Part shown: one piece after another, positions 24,727-33,340 of the stretch | Numbering within the stretch: the stretch's first letter is position 1 | Layout of the letters: the number at the start of each line of letters is the position of its first letter | Assembly: GCF_030643805.1 (NCBI RefSeq) | Contig: NZ_CP094656.1 | Coordinates: forward strand, 1,364,001 to 1,428,000 | Direction of reading: 5' to 3' | Length of the DNA stretch: 64,000 nucleotides | From: Alkalihalobacillus sp. AL-G | Lineage (GTDB): Bacteria; Bacillota; Bacilli; Bacillales; Fictibacillaceae | The notes under the pieces: generated by a model | Database searches by the model: none | Told to the model about the DNA's origin: nothing | Seen by the model: the letters and a program-made list of their open reading frames with translations, nothing else | Program-made: the position numbers and the translations under genes

Positions 24727-25125
24727 TCATCTTTCTCTTTCTTGAGAAAACATTCCTGTTTTTCTTATCACATTGAATGACAGTGCAAACAATATTAAAG
24801 CTATGACTGGATGAATGGCTCCTAAACCTGGAATATGAATGCTAATATATTGAAGTGGAACGATAAGAACGAATAATCCTACACTTTGCCACCGAATAGG
24901 TTTAGGAAGATTTCCGGTAAAGGATAAAATCAACATTACGATTGGTATTAACTGAAACCAAACTACAAACGTAGTATGATGCGTCCAATGAGAGGGATTG
25001 TCAAAAATGGCCATGCCAGCTAAGAATGTTTGAATAACAACACAGACGGTAAATGCACATGCTGAGACCAGGAAAGCTATTCTCGAAACTTGTACACGGT
25101 TGTTGGAATGATTTTCGGTATCCAA
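24727..25125 (-). CDS. DUF6220-like integral membrane protein
   Basis: 132 residues with four hydrophobic segments. FLAGMAIFDNPSHWTHHTTFV, PIVMLILSFTGNLPKPIRWQSVGL and LGAIHPVIALILF match the DUF6220 pattern of small four-helix membrane proteins. TTG start with a loosely spaced AGGTAGG site. Function unknown. Confidence 0.65.
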   Translation of the reverse strand: MDTENHSNNRVQVSRIAFLVSACAFTVCVVIQTFLAGMAIFDNPSHWTHHTTFVVWFQLIPIVMLILSFTGNLPKPIRWQSVGLFVLIVPLQYISIHIPGLGAIHPVIALILFALSFNVIRKTGMFSQERER

Positions 25126-25245
25126 TATATATTTACCTACCTTTTCATTATTTGTGGTGTAAGAGATAGTCCCCGCATTCTTTCCCTATTTTTTAGAAGA
25201 ACTAAGTCGTGGCTACGGTCTACCTCATTTTGGAGAGTAAAAGAT

Positions 25246-25950
25246 TTAATTAATCTTTTTAGGACGTTTAAAAAAAGCGATCAGACGGCCATCATGAGGA
25301 ACAACAGATGTAAGTTCCCATCCTTGCCTTCCCCATCGAGAAAGGGCATGATCCAGATTACTTACCTCTGTTGCATCTTGGTTCGAATGTAAATAATCGC
25401 TTAAGCCATTTTCCGCACTATATTCCCATCTTTGTATGGATTCGTCATTTATATCTCGGTGCACCACACCGCGAAACCTTTTATTTAGTCGTATAGAAGC
25501 ATTAGAAATCATCTCTATAATTGCATCTTTATCTGTTTCTTCTATGGCAAAAAAATTTGGAGCCAAAGGAACATCAAACTTTGTATGAGAATGAAAGACC
25601 CTTACAACAAGTGTTCCGATAGGGGTTTGATCCTTATTCTTTACTACACACCACATACACCTTTCACGTTCCTCAGGCGGTCCCCAGTGTTCGATTGAAT
25701 TAGGAAGAACAAAGCCAGGGTTTAAGATAAAACCAGCATTCGTCATTTCATCAAAGATTGGAGTCATTAACTTTTTGAGATAAATACCATACGTAGCCTC
25801 ACCTATGTCGTCGAACTTAGCTAATAGTTCATTATAGTTTATTTGTATAACAGATTTCCAATGTTGCTGTAAATATTGATTGATAGACTTTGCCATACTC
25901 TGAACTGTCATTTCTTCGGTTTGGCTAAAAAGTTTATTTTCTTCATTCAT
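25246..25950 (-). CDS. Protein of unknown function (possibly DUF6022 family)
   Basis: 234 residues, ATG start behind AAAGGAG. Soluble, with no signal peptide. A central block (ERERCMWCVVKNKDQTPIGTLVVRVFHSHTKFDVPLAPNF is its core region) and a C-terminal DUF4177-like tail (WGRQGWELTSVVPHDGR). The DUF6022 label is from memory and uncertain. Divergent from a TetR regulator across a 242-bp gap with a perfect 14-bp palindrome, so it may be a TetR target. Confidence 0.55.
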   Translation of the reverse strand: MNEENKLFSQTEEMTVQSMAKSINQYLQQHWKSVIQINYNELLAKFDDIGEATYGIYLKKLMTPIFDEMTNAGFILNPGFVLPNSIEHWGPPEERERCMWCVVKNKDQTPIGTLVVRVFHSHTKFDVPLAPNFFAIEETDKDAIIEMISNASIRLNKRFRGVVHRDINDESIQRWEYSAENGLSDYLHSNQDATEVSNLDHALSRWGRQGWELTSVVPHDGRLIAFFKRPKKIN

Positions 25951-26045
25951 TCTCTCAAAACTCCTTTATTCTTAAATTCTTACTATACAAAGTGCTCCCG
26001 CTTATTATTCTTCGATGCCCATTCCCCCAACACACTGTATACTTA

Positions 26046-26059
26046 AACAACATGTTGTT
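26046..26059. promoter_or_regulatory. Candidate TetR operator, perfect 14-bp palindrome
   Basis: AACAACATGTTGTT in the divergent region between the TetR gene and the gene at 25246-25950. AACA-type half sites recur nearby (GACAACAAAT at about 26125). Confidence 0.5.
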
Positions 26060-26192
26060 ATGTTATCATTGTATTTGTCATTATTTGCTATTACAACCGA
26101 TGATTACGGTGGAAATGTTGCTTAGACAACAAATAAACCCTTTTTATATTGAAAAATCGGAGAAAATAAACAAAAGGAGGCACATTGTTGTT

Positions 26193-26786
26193 ATGAAAAA
26201 AACAATCGATCCCCGCATAAAAAAAACACGACGCTATTTAAAAGAAGCATTGCTTTCTCTTATTAAACAAAAAGGATTTGATGCCATCACGGTACGTGAT
26301 TTAACCCAAGAGGCAGACATTAATCGTGCTACGTTTTACCAGCATTACCAGGATAAATTTGATCTGCTCGATCAGACCATCGACGATATGCTATTATCCA
26401 TGGCAACATATGTAGCACCAAAAAGTATGGGGGAATTTACGGAGAATAAAGATTCCAGTCCGGTTTTTGAGAGGCTGTTTCAATTTATCTATGAGAACGC
26501 CTTCTTTTTTCAAGTGATGATGGGAGAAAAAGGTGTTCCTTCTTTTCAACATCGTATGCTGAAGATCATCCAACAATTTATGAATGAAAGAATAGATCAG
26601 CTCCATCCACATCCTGAAAAAATGAATGTTCCTAAAGAGGTCCTCATTCATTATATTTCCTTTGCAAATCTCGGGTTGATCACCTATTGGTTAGAAAATG
26701 ATATGAAATATTCGGCAAAATATATGGCAAAACATTTATCTGAATTATCGGTGAGGGGTCTTTTATACGTAGCGAAATTTGAGTGA
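26193..26786 (+). CDS. TetR/AcrR family transcriptional regulator
   Basis: 197 residues from ATG 26193, preceded by AAAGGAGG with a long 12-nt spacer. The N-terminal helix-turn-helix TVRDLTQEADINRATFYQHYQDKFDLLDQ (core GFDAITVRDL) is standard; the C-terminal ligand domain resembles the YsiA/DhaS-type TetR_C. The longer upstream ORF has no ribosome site. It is followed by about 480 bp without an intact gene where a target gene may have decayed. Confidence 0.9.
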   Translation: MKKTIDPRIKKTRRYLKEALLSLIKQKGFDAITVRDLTQEADINRATFYQHYQDKFDLLDQTIDDMLLSMATYVAPKSMGEFTENKDSSPVFERLFQFIYENAFFFQVMMGEKGVPSFQHRMLKIIQQFMNERIDQLHPHPEKMNVPKEVLIHYISFANLGLITYWLENDMKYSAKYMAKHLSELSVRGLLYVAKFE

Positions 26787-27268
26787 AAAGGAGGTCCCTT
26801 ACAATAAAATGGTCCATTAATATCACATTCATTTGTTGTTTTGCCTATTAGCGAAGACTTTAGTTTGTGCTGCAGTGGAATCGTTATGGTTTGAGGATAG
26901 TATTAGGTATGGACTCAGTGTTTGCTAAACTCATGAGAGAACAGAATTTATTTATATAATGGATCCATATCCACAAAACAGGGATTCATTATAAAGGTTA
27001 TCTTTTTCATAAGTAGCCTTATCTGTAAGATTAGCGCCGGCATCCATCCTATAACGATCTTCAACGGACGCTATTGTGGAGTAACAAATAAATTTAAACG
27101 ACTTTATTATTTTAAGTGAAGTGAAGTATTTTACATCAAAAATTAAATAGTTTGAGGTTTTAAAATTAAACAACTTTATTTTCAATTTACAGGTAGGACA
27201 ATGATTTCTATGTTGTAAAATGATAAAATACAAACAACATTGAACTATACGGAAAAGGTGTTTTTAAA
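26787..27268. other. Decayed region after the TetR gene
   Basis: A strong AAAGGAGG at about 26788-26796 is followed by an ATG whose ORF stops after three codons. Downstream fragments contain several stops, so a gene once followed here. Repeat copy R18 lies at 27053-27084. The last 60 bp are AT-rich and probably hold the promoter of the FAD oxidoreductase gene. Confidence 0.4.
27053..27084 (+). repeat. Arms-only repeat, copy R18
   Basis: AACGATCTTCAAC joined to GGACGC and TATTGTGGAGTAAC: left and right arms with the centre deleted. Confidence 0.5.
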
Positions 27269-28393
27269 ATGGAGAAAATAATCGTAGTTGGAGCAGGGAT
27301 CCTTGGGGCGTCCACCGCTTATCATCTTGTAAAAGGAGGGGCGGACGTTACATTAGTTGATCGTAATGACGTTGGACAAGCGACTGAAGCGGCAGCAGGA
27401 ATTGTCTGCCCTTGGCTTTCGCAGCGGCGGAACAAGGCCTGGTATCGACTCGTAAAAGGTGGAGCAAGATACTATCCGGAATTGATGGGGAAGTTAGAGG
27501 CCGATGGTGAAACGGAAACGGGCTATAGCCGGGTCGGTGCAATCAGTTTACATACCGATGAGAAAAAATTAGATAAGATGGTAGAGCGAGCATTGAAACG
27601 CCACAAAGATGCACCAGAGATCGGGGAAATTACACGCTTATCACCTGCTGAAACAAAGGCATTGTTCCCGCCGCTATCCGAGGAATATGGTTCCGTTCAT
27701 GTAAGTGGAGCGGCTCGTGTGAATGGTGGGGCATTGCGTAAGTCTCTTATTACTGCTGCTAAAAAGAACGGTGCAACAATTTTAAAGGGGAATGCCAAGC
27801 TTGTCCATGAAGGTACGCGAGTGACAGGTGTGGTAATGAACGGGGAGACCTTATCTGCAGATCAAGTTGTCATAACGACAGGTGCATGGGGAAGTGAGCT
27901 CCTGCAGCCATTAGGTGTAACGTTCTTAGTATCCTATCAGAAAGCGCAAATCGTTCATCTCGATATTCCGAACTCATCTACGAATGAATGGCCGGTTGTG
28001 ATGCCACCAAATGATCAGTATTTACTCACGTTTGAAGGTGGACGAGTAGTCGTTGGCGCAACCCATGAAAATGAGGTAGGGCTTGATTGCCGTGTTACTG
28101 CGGGTGGTGTGTATGAAATTTTAGACAAAGCTTTGAAGGTAGCACCGGGCCTAATGAATAGCACGATGCTCGAAGCAAAGGTTGGCTTTCGGCCGTTTAC
28201 TCCTGGCTTTCTCCCGGTAATTGGTGCTGTACCAGAGTTTGAAGGGTTGTTGGTTGCAAACGGTTTAGGTGCGTCAGGATTAACAAGCGGGCCTTATTTA
28301 GGTGCTGAACTTGCAAAGCTGGCACTTGGAAAAGAACTGGAGCTAAATCTTGAGGATTATGATGTGGTCGGAGCAATTGGAAAAGTAGATTAA
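27269..28393 (+). CDS. FAD-dependent oxidoreductase (DAO/glycine oxidase type)
   Basis: 374 residues. N-terminal Rossmann fold VVGAGILGASTAYHL with Asp-Arg at VDRNDVG; C-terminal GFRPFTPGFLPVIGAVP and NGLGASGLTSGPYLGAELAKL, typical of the D-amino-acid oxidase/glycine oxidase family. Soluble, FAD-binding, probably acting on a D- or N-methyl amino acid. ATG behind AAAAGGTG. Codon usage is more GC-rich than its neighbours. The monocistronic setting gives no pathway. Confidence 0.85.
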   Translation: MEKIIVVGAGILGASTAYHLVKGGADVTLVDRNDVGQATEAAAGIVCPWLSQRRNKAWYRLVKGGARYYPELMGKLEADGETETGYSRVGAISLHTDEKKLDKMVERALKRHKDAPEIGEITRLSPAETKALFPPLSEEYGSVHVSGAARVNGGALRKSLITAAKKNGATILKGNAKLVHEGTRVTGVVMNGETLSADQVVITTGAWGSELLQPLGVTFLVSYQKAQIVHLDIPNSSTNEWPVVMPPNDQYLLTFEGGRVVVGATHENEVGLDCRVTAGGVYEILDKALKVAPGLMNSTMLEAKVGFRPFTPGFLPVIGAVPEFEGLLVANGLGASGLTSGPYLGAELAKLALGKELELNLEDYDVVGAIGKVD

Positions 28394-28497
28394 AAGAACA
28401 AAAAATTTTAATGAACTAAATATTATTAGATTTTTGGGCAAAATAATCCTTGATTAATCAGGCTTGAAAATATGTGTGATCGAGGATGGGATGTCCT

Positions 28498-28854
28498 ATG
28501 ACTAGTTTATTAATGAAAATCATTGCTTGTCCCGTTGCTGTCATCATTGCGATGTTCTTGTTTCCAGGTGTAGACTATGAATCCATGTGGCAGCCGATAA
28601 TCGTTGGATTGATTCTTGCAGTAGCAGGGGTTTTCATGGAGTATCTGATATTGAGACAAGGGACATTTTGGTTCAGTATCATTGCTGACTTTGTAGCGTC
28701 AGTTGTCATTGTGTATTTTGTTTCTAATTTGCTTTGGGTTCCTTCGGTAACACTCCTTGGGGCGGTATTAACAGGTGTTTTGTTGGCTGGAATGGAATAT
28801 TTCACCCATCGATTTTTACTTTCGAGCGGAAAAGCGCAAAAGACACCAGCCTAA
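28498..28854 (+). CDS. DUF2512 (YndM-like) membrane protein
   Basis: 118 residues from ATG 28498, preferred over ATG 28486, which abuts the GAGG site. Four hydrophobic segments, a short loop after each pair, and a C-terminal FTHRFLLSS. It matches the YndM/DUF2512 family of Bacillus membrane proteins, as does the longer protein at 29299. Function unknown; many members are sporulation associated. Confidence 0.72.
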   Translation: MTSLLMKIIACPVAVIIAMFLFPGVDYESMWQPIIVGLILAVAGVFMEYLILRQGTFWFSIIADFVASVVIVYFVSNLLWVPSVTLLGAVLTGVLLAGMEYFTHRFLLSSGKAQKTPA

Positions 28855-28874
28855 GTTCACATTAAATCAGTGTA

Positions 28875-28920
28875 TTCCCCAATCGGATTGTTTTCCGATT
28901 GGGAACATATACCCCCTTTT
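28875..28920 (+). terminator. Terminator after the DUF2512 gene
   Basis: TTCCCCAATCGGA pairs with TTCCGATTGGGAA around a short loop. The T-run (CCCCCTTTTTC) comes about 10 nt later. Confidence 0.6.
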
Positions 28921-29148
28921 TCATGAGTAAGGAATTCCTTCCTTAGATACCGTATACCCCGATTGTACAATTGTGTTTACAATTTGTTCCTCTTTAAGGT
29001 TTTGATCATTGTATTCAATTTTAACTAACCCGCTTTTGTAATCTGCAAGCGCTCTTTCAACTCCACCAAGCTTAGATAGTGCATTTTCCACGGTTTCAAC
29101 GCATTCTTCACATTTCATCCCATTGACATGCAATGATAAATCACTCAT
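28921..29148 (-). CDS. Heavy-metal-associated (HMA) domain protein, CopZ-like
   Basis: 75 residues from ATG 29148 behind AAGGAGG. A single ferredoxin-like HMA domain with the metal-binding MKCEEC motif (Cys13, Cys16) and the conserved C-terminal IVQSGYTVS. Probably a copper chaperone, although a CopA ATPase or CsoR repressor is not adjacent. It is flanked by two DUF2512 genes on the opposite strand and is divergent from the second. Confidence 0.85.
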   Translation of the reverse strand: MSDLSLHVNGMKCEECVETVENALSKLGGVERALADYKSGLVKIEYNDQNLKEEQIVNTIVQSGYTVSKEGIPYS

Positions 29149-29298
29149 ATGAATTAGCCTCCTTGTTTCTTGTATTATCCATCTGATTCGATATAATAAA
29201 CTAAAATGAGAAAAATTAAGTTCTTCCTTACTAGTTGGAAACTTTTTCCGAATAATGGATACATAATTGGGGAAATTATTGTAAAAAGGAGGTTGAAG

Positions 29299-29766
29299 AT
29301 GAAACATCTAAGAGCTTTGTTAATAAAATTCATCATGGTTACTGCAGTTCTGTACATCGTTTTAGGACTGGTATATGGGGTAACATTCGGAGATATTTTG
29401 GGTATCAGCCTTTTTGTTACGGTCGCAGCTTACTTGATTGGTGATTTATTCATTTTACCGAGATATGGAAATGCAGTTGCCACTTTAGCTGACTTTGGCC
29501 TGGCTTATCTCGGGATTTGGTTGGTTGGGGGTGCGTTTATTGAAGTTGATTTTCCATTAGGATTAGCTTCATTTTATGCGACAATCGGGATTGTAGTAGG
29601 TGAATGGTTTTTCCATAAATATATGCTGTCACAAATATTACCTGATGAAGACCCTGATCGAAACCGGGAACTCGTACCGAGAGAACGCTTTGTTACAGAA
29701 TTTGCAGAAGAACCAGATGGTCCCGACACGAGTATTGATAAAATCGAACAACGTGATAAGGATTAG
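29299..29766 (+). CDS. DUF2512 (YndM-like) membrane protein
   Basis: 155 residues from ATG 29299 behind AAAAAGGAGG. Four hydrophobic segments (KFIMVTAVLYIVLGLVYG.., DILGISLFVTVAAYLIGDLFILPR, ADFGLAYLGIWL.., FYATIGIVVGEWFFHKYML). This is the canonical YndM arrangement, followed by a charged tail of about 45 residues. Paralogue of the gene at 28498; the two bracket the HMA gene. Confidence 0.85.
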   Translation: MKHLRALLIKFIMVTAVLYIVLGLVYGVTFGDILGISLFVTVAAYLIGDLFILPRYGNAVATLADFGLAYLGIWLVGGAFIEVDFPLGLASFYATIGIVVGEWFFHKYMLSQILPDEDPDRNRELVPRERFVTEFAEEPDGPDTSIDKIEQRDKD

Positions 29767-29773
29767 ATTAAAG

Positions 29774-29808
29774 GAAAAGTGTCTATAGCTAGGCACTTTT
29801 TTGTTTCC
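29774..29808. terminator. Bidirectional terminator
   Basis: AAAAGTGTCTA / TAGGCACTTTT stem with a small loop, followed by TTG and TTTCC on the +. Lies between convergent DUF2512 and amino-acid permease genes. Confidence 0.75.
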
Positions 29809-31143
29809 TTAGTCGTTGGCTTTGTCCCAGACTCTTTTTTTCATGATCATGCAAATAACACCAATAAGGATAATGAACACTAAGGTAACTAAAAAGCCTG
29901 GGCGTACATCCTTTTCCATAATAGTTCCGCTTATAGCTGTAAGAATTAAAAGGATGCCTATAACTGAAGCGAGTTTATCCCATAGCTTGATTTGAAGGAT
30001 TTTATAGGCGGAAATTATGATGAAGAACCAGTTATACAAAATTAAGATGCCTGCGGCAGTCGTAATATACTCATAAATTTTTTCTGGAAGTAAAAGTGCT
30101 GTAATGACCGACCCCAATAATCCAGCAGCACCCAGACCTAACGAAGGAAGAGGCAAGTCTTTAAACCATTTGATTTTTTTAGAAAAAGCAGAAGGAGCAT
30201 CTCCATCCTTTGCCATTGTGACTAGAAGGGTGGTGACTCCGTATAATGCTGCCGTCATTGTTGAAAACCCAGCGATAATTATAGCCCCGTTAAAAACGTG
30301 CGGAAAAAAGGGTAACTGATAGGAAGACAGTGCAGTTACAAAAGGGCTTTCTTTCTCAGTGAACGCTTCCAGGGGAACCATTGTTACTGCGAGTCCGAGG
30401 GAAATGACATAGATCACCATCAGTAAAGTCAACATGACTTTTCCGGCTTTTGGGGCATCTTCTTTATTTTTGAGCTGTATCGCCAAAAGTCCAATCACTT
30501 CAATTCCTCCATAAGCATAGAAAGCATAGATGAGAGAGGACCAAAATCCGATCGGACCCTCAGGAAAGAATTCATTAGTGGAATTAGGGATACCCGGTTG
30601 TTCAGTACCCCCGTCCACCCATCCAAAAAGTGCAACAGTGGCAAGGATAATAAACATGAAAATTGCAGCGGTTTTGATGACGGCAAGGATATCTTCGACC
30701 TTATCAAATCCCTTCGTCCCTAACAGAACGACGAAGATCGAAAGCACGGCAAATCCCGCTGCAAAAATCCACAGAGGGACATTTTGGAACCAAAACTTTG
30801 AAAGGATTGAAAGAGCGGTCAATTGACTACCCATGATCAGGATATTTGAAAACCAATAGTTCCAACCGCTACTAAAACCAGCCCACCTGCCAAAAGCTTT
30901 ATGTGCATAGTAACAAAACGATCCTTCTTGAGGATCATCAGCTGTCATTTTTGCAAGTAAATTAAATACGATATACGTTCCGACCGCTGCCAAAATGAAT
31001 GAGAAGACAATGGAAGGTCCAGTGATCTTTATACCAATGCTTGTACCTAGGAAATAGCCCGTCCCAATCGTGCAGCCAATCCCCATCAAGGATAAGTGCC
31101 ACCACTTTAAGCTACCCTTATTTCCTTCCTTAACTTTGCTCAT
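29809..31143 (-). CDS. Amino-acid permease (APC superfamily)
   Basis: 444 residues with about 12 membrane segments. The first segment has MGIGCTIGTGYFLGTS, the substrate-binding glycine motif of APC transporters; FYAYGGIEVIGLLAIQ in segment 6 and FSTMTAALYG in segment 8 are also typical. Start behind GGGAGG. Substrate unknown. The stop overlaps a terminator shared with the convergent gene. Confidence 0.88.
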   Translation of the reverse strand: MSKVKEGNKGSLKWWHLSLMGIGCTIGTGYFLGTSIGIKITGPSIVFSFILAAVGTYIVFNLLAKMTADDPQEGSFCYYAHKAFGRWAGFSSGWNYWFSNILIMGSQLTALSILSKFWFQNVPLWIFAAGFAVLSIFVVLLGTKGFDKVEDILAVIKTAAIFMFIILATVALFGWVDGGTEQPGIPNSTNEFFPEGPIGFWSSLIYAFYAYGGIEVIGLLAIQLKNKEDAPKAGKVMLTLLMVIYVISLGLAVTMVPLEAFTEKESPFVTALSSYQLPFFPHVFNGAIIIAGFSTMTAALYGVTTLLVTMAKDGDAPSAFSKKIKWFKDLPLPSLGLGAAGLLGSVITALLLPEKIYEYITTAAGILILYNWFFIIISAYKILQIKLWDKLASVIGILLILTAISGTIMEKDVRPGFLVTLVFIILIGVICMIMKKRVWDKAND

Positions 31144-31351
31144 CGTAATCCTCCCAATAACAGCTTAGAGACGACTTAATTGGTACCAATAAATATATGT
31201 TGTGCGAAATGAAAAGGGTTTATTATAGGAGATAATAAAAGCGGAGGATTATGTAAGGGTCGACTTAATCCAAAAATTTACAGGTGAAATAACCTGTTGA
31301 GGTGGCAAAATAATACTATAAAAAGGGTTTTGAGGAAGGAGAAATAAATAT

Positions 31352-31603
31352 ATGGATTCAAACCAACCGAGTTTTGATGGTGTTATGGACCAATTGAACA
31401 ATGCAAAGTTAGCAGTAGAAAGGGCTCAGGAAGACCAGACAGGGTTTACAGAGGCACAACAGCACGTAAAACTAGCGGAGGAAACATTAAATCGAGCGGA
31501 ACATGATCCATTGTTGAATACAGAAGCTAATAAAAAACAAGTGCAAAAGGCAAAGGATCTATTGAGATTGATTGAGGAAACCAATCAAGCAACCAAGCGG
31601 TAA
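31352..31603 (+). CDS. Small helical protein of unknown function, 83 aa
   Basis: ATG behind AAGGAG. Glutamine- and alanine-rich helices (LNNAKLAVERAQED, EAQQHVKLAEETLNRAEHDPL, KKQVQKAKDLLRL) suggest a coiled coil. It resembles short Bacillus proteins of the DUF2564/DUF3813 kind, but I could not decide between them. No signal peptide. Confidence 0.65.
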   Translation: MDSNQPSFDGVMDQLNNAKLAVERAQEDQTGFTEAQQHVKLAEETLNRAEHDPLLNTEANKKQVQKAKDLLRLIEETNQATKR

Positions 31604-31715
31604 ATGCTTTAATTCCCCATATTTTATAGGGTTCGGATTAATAGTATAAGGTAATACATCTTAAAGCTGATGAATACATTTGTACAAGCTACTAAGTTTT
31701 TAAGGAGTGAAAGCT

Positions 31716-32345
31716 TTGAGTGTATTCTTTAGTTATATTTTCCTGGGATTATCTCTTGCTGCGCCCCTTGGTCCGATCAATGCTGCTCAAATTGATCAAG
31801 GGATTAAAAATGGCTTTTTTCATTCATGGGTAATCGGTCTAGGTTCCATTGTTGCAGAATTATTTTTTATCATGGCCGTCTTTTTTGGGGTCGTTCATTT
31901 TTTAGAGATTCCATTCATGAAATCCTTTTTATGGCTGTTCGGAACTTTCGTATTGATATATACAGGCGTTGAGAGTATTGTTAGTTCGCAAAAGATAGAA
32001 GTTAATGACAGCAGAGAGACAAGCTCGTTAAAAAGAACATTCACAACAGGATTTTTAATATCGATAACGAATCCCCTATCTATTTTGTTTTGGCTTGGTA
32101 TCTATGGTTCGGTATTAGCGAATACGATTACTCGATATGATCAAATTCATTTAGTGTTGTATGGCGGAGCAATTTTAATCGGATTGATGCTATGGGATAT
32201 TACGATGGCTTGTGTTTCAAGTGGTTTTAGAAAAATCCTTACGGTGCGAATGTTAAAAGGCATTTCGGTTTTATCGGGGTTATGCATGTTTGGATTCGCT
32301 TTTTATTTTGCTTTTCAGGCACTTAAATTACTATTTCATTTATAA
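31716..32345 (+). CDS. LysE/RhtB family exporter
   Basis: 209 residues from TTG 31716; AAGGAG is 8 nt upstream and the in-frame GTG 31707 overlaps it. Six membrane segments, with GLSLAAPLGPINAAQIDQGIKNGFFHSWVIG at its N-terminus (family motif APLGPINA) and FLISITNPLSILFWLGIYG in the middle. Exports amino acids or related solutes; substrate unknown. Confidence 0.87.
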   Translation: MSVFFSYIFLGLSLAAPLGPINAAQIDQGIKNGFFHSWVIGLGSIVAELFFIMAVFFGVVHFLEIPFMKSFLWLFGTFVLIYTGVESIVSSQKIEVNDSRETSSLKRTFTTGFLISITNPLSILFWLGIYGSVLANTITRYDQIHLVLYGGAILIGLMLWDITMACVSSGFRKILTVRMLKGISVLSGLCMFGFAFYFAFQALKLLFHL

Positions 32346-32410
32346 TATTACTTATGACGGTATCCTGGAAATTAAATTCCATATTTTACATTAGCTAGCA
32401 GGCTGGATTT

Positions 32411-32422
32411 ATAGTATACTAT
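32411..32422. promoter_or_regulatory. 12-bp palindrome in the S14 promoter region
   Basis: ATAGTATACTAT, within GGATTTATAGTATACTATCC, 33 bp before the S14 start. It contains a TATACT -10-like element. It does not match the B. subtilis Zur box I know. Confidence 0.4.
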
Positions 32423-32454
32423 CCTTTTATACAAATAAGAAGGAGGTTGCTAAC

Positions 32455-32640
32455 ATGGCCAAAAAGTCTTTAGTTGTAAAAGGACATAAGCCTCAGAAGT
32501 ATCAGGTACGTGAATATACCCGATGCGAGCAATGTGGCAGACCACACAGTGTGTTGAGAAAATTCAAGCTATGTCGAATCTGCCTTCGTGAATTTGCTTA
32601 TAGAGGACAAATACCCGGACTTAAGAAAGCTAGTTGGTAA
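32455..32640 (+). CDS. rpsN: Ribosomal protein S14, zinc-binding type, stand-alone copy
   Basis: 61 residues, the length of zinc-type (C+) S14. The four Cys are intact (CEQC and CRIC), with [19 protein letters not shown] and the C-terminal [14 protein letters not shown] behind GAAGGAGG. Normally this form lies in the S10-spc operon, while stand-alone copies in Bacillus are usually the longer zinc-independent form. Here an isolated gene encodes the zinc form, with no ribosomal neighbours. It is either a second copy or a relocated one. Confidence 0.93.
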   Translation: MAKKSLVVKGHKPQKYQVREYTRCEQCGRPHSVLRKFKLCRICLREFAYRGQIPGLKKASW

Positions 32641-32653
32641 ACAGCATAATATA

Positions 32654-32697
32654 GATATACCCCCTTTCTCAAAAATGAGGAGGGGGTTGTTTTATTT
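32654..32697. terminator. Terminator after the S14 gene
   Basis: ACCCCCTTTCTC pairs with GAGGAGGGGGT with slight mismatch, followed by TGTTTTATTT. It can serve the convergent SRPBCC gene too. Confidence 0.75.
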
Positions 32698-32727
32698 GTG
32701 AAAATTCAATCTAATTTGGCACCCTAT

Positions 32728-33159
32728 TTACGAAAGGGTTTTATCCATAGCTTCAAGCATGATTGTCCAGGCGTTTTCTGACTCACTTTTGTAACCTGCC
32801 CAGTCTGGATGTAATTCGTGAATTAAAGTTAGAACAGATCCGTTTTCTACAGGAGCGATATTAATGGAGACCTGATCGAAATCTGGAGATTCTGCCGGGA
32901 TTCCCCAAGTGAATACAAGACGGTTCGGCTGCTTAATTTCAAGATATTCCCCAGTATGGTCAACTTCCTCGCCATTCCTTTTATCAACAAAAGAAAAATG
33001 GCCACCGACACACTGATTGATTTCGACCCGAACTATCTCACCTTTAGGAAACATCCATTCGATCACTTTTTCAGGCTCGAGCCATGCGTCGAAAACTTGT
33101 TCTGGTGAGGCATTAAAACGTCGAGTGACACGTGCATTTACATAGGTTTCTGCAGACAT
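32728..33159 (-). CDS. SRPBCC/AHSA1-like domain protein
   Basis: 143 residues, a single START-like fold: RRFNASPEQVFDAWLEPEKVIEWMFP at the N-terminus and GSVLTLIHE, NAWTIMLEAMDKTL at the end. This is the activator-of-Hsp90-ATPase-like group (AHSA1) common as stand-alone proteins in Bacillus. Probably binds a hydrophobic ligand; function unknown. ATG behind AAAGGATG. Confidence 0.82.
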   Translation of the reverse strand: MSAETYVNARVTRRFNASPEQVFDAWLEPEKVIEWMFPKGEIVRVEINQCVGGHFSFVDKRNGEEVDHTGEYLEIKQPNRLVFTWGIPAESPDFDQVSINIAPVENGSVLTLIHELHPDWAGYKSESENAWTIMLEAMDKTLS

Positions 33160-33280
33160 CCAATCATCCTTTCTTCCATTGAATCCATTCTTTTAATACA
33201 GTATATCGGAGCGTGTTGTCCAGTTCTAGATTATATATTGAACTATCTTTTTTCGTATGTAAAATTAATACTGTAAAAAC

Positions 33281-33306
33281 GAAACAATTTTTTCAATTTT
33301 CCCGTC
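33281..33306 (+). promoter_or_regulatory. ECF-type promoter upstream of the sigma factor gene
   Basis: GAAAC at 33281-33285, a 17-bp spacer rich in T, and CGTC at 33303-33306. This is the GAAAC-N17-CGTC pattern recognised by Bacillus ECF sigma factors (SigW/SigX/SigV group). It lies about 35 bp before the start of the ECF gene, so autoregulation is likely. Confidence 0.65.
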
Positions 33307-33340
33307 AAACAAAATAGGAGAGGTAAGGGGGAATGGTAAA

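Noticed and set aside
25992-26192. Long N-terminal extension of the TetR ORF
   Set aside because: The extra 67 codons cover the divergent promoter and palindrome; the AAAGGAGG site and the family's usual start support ATG 26193.
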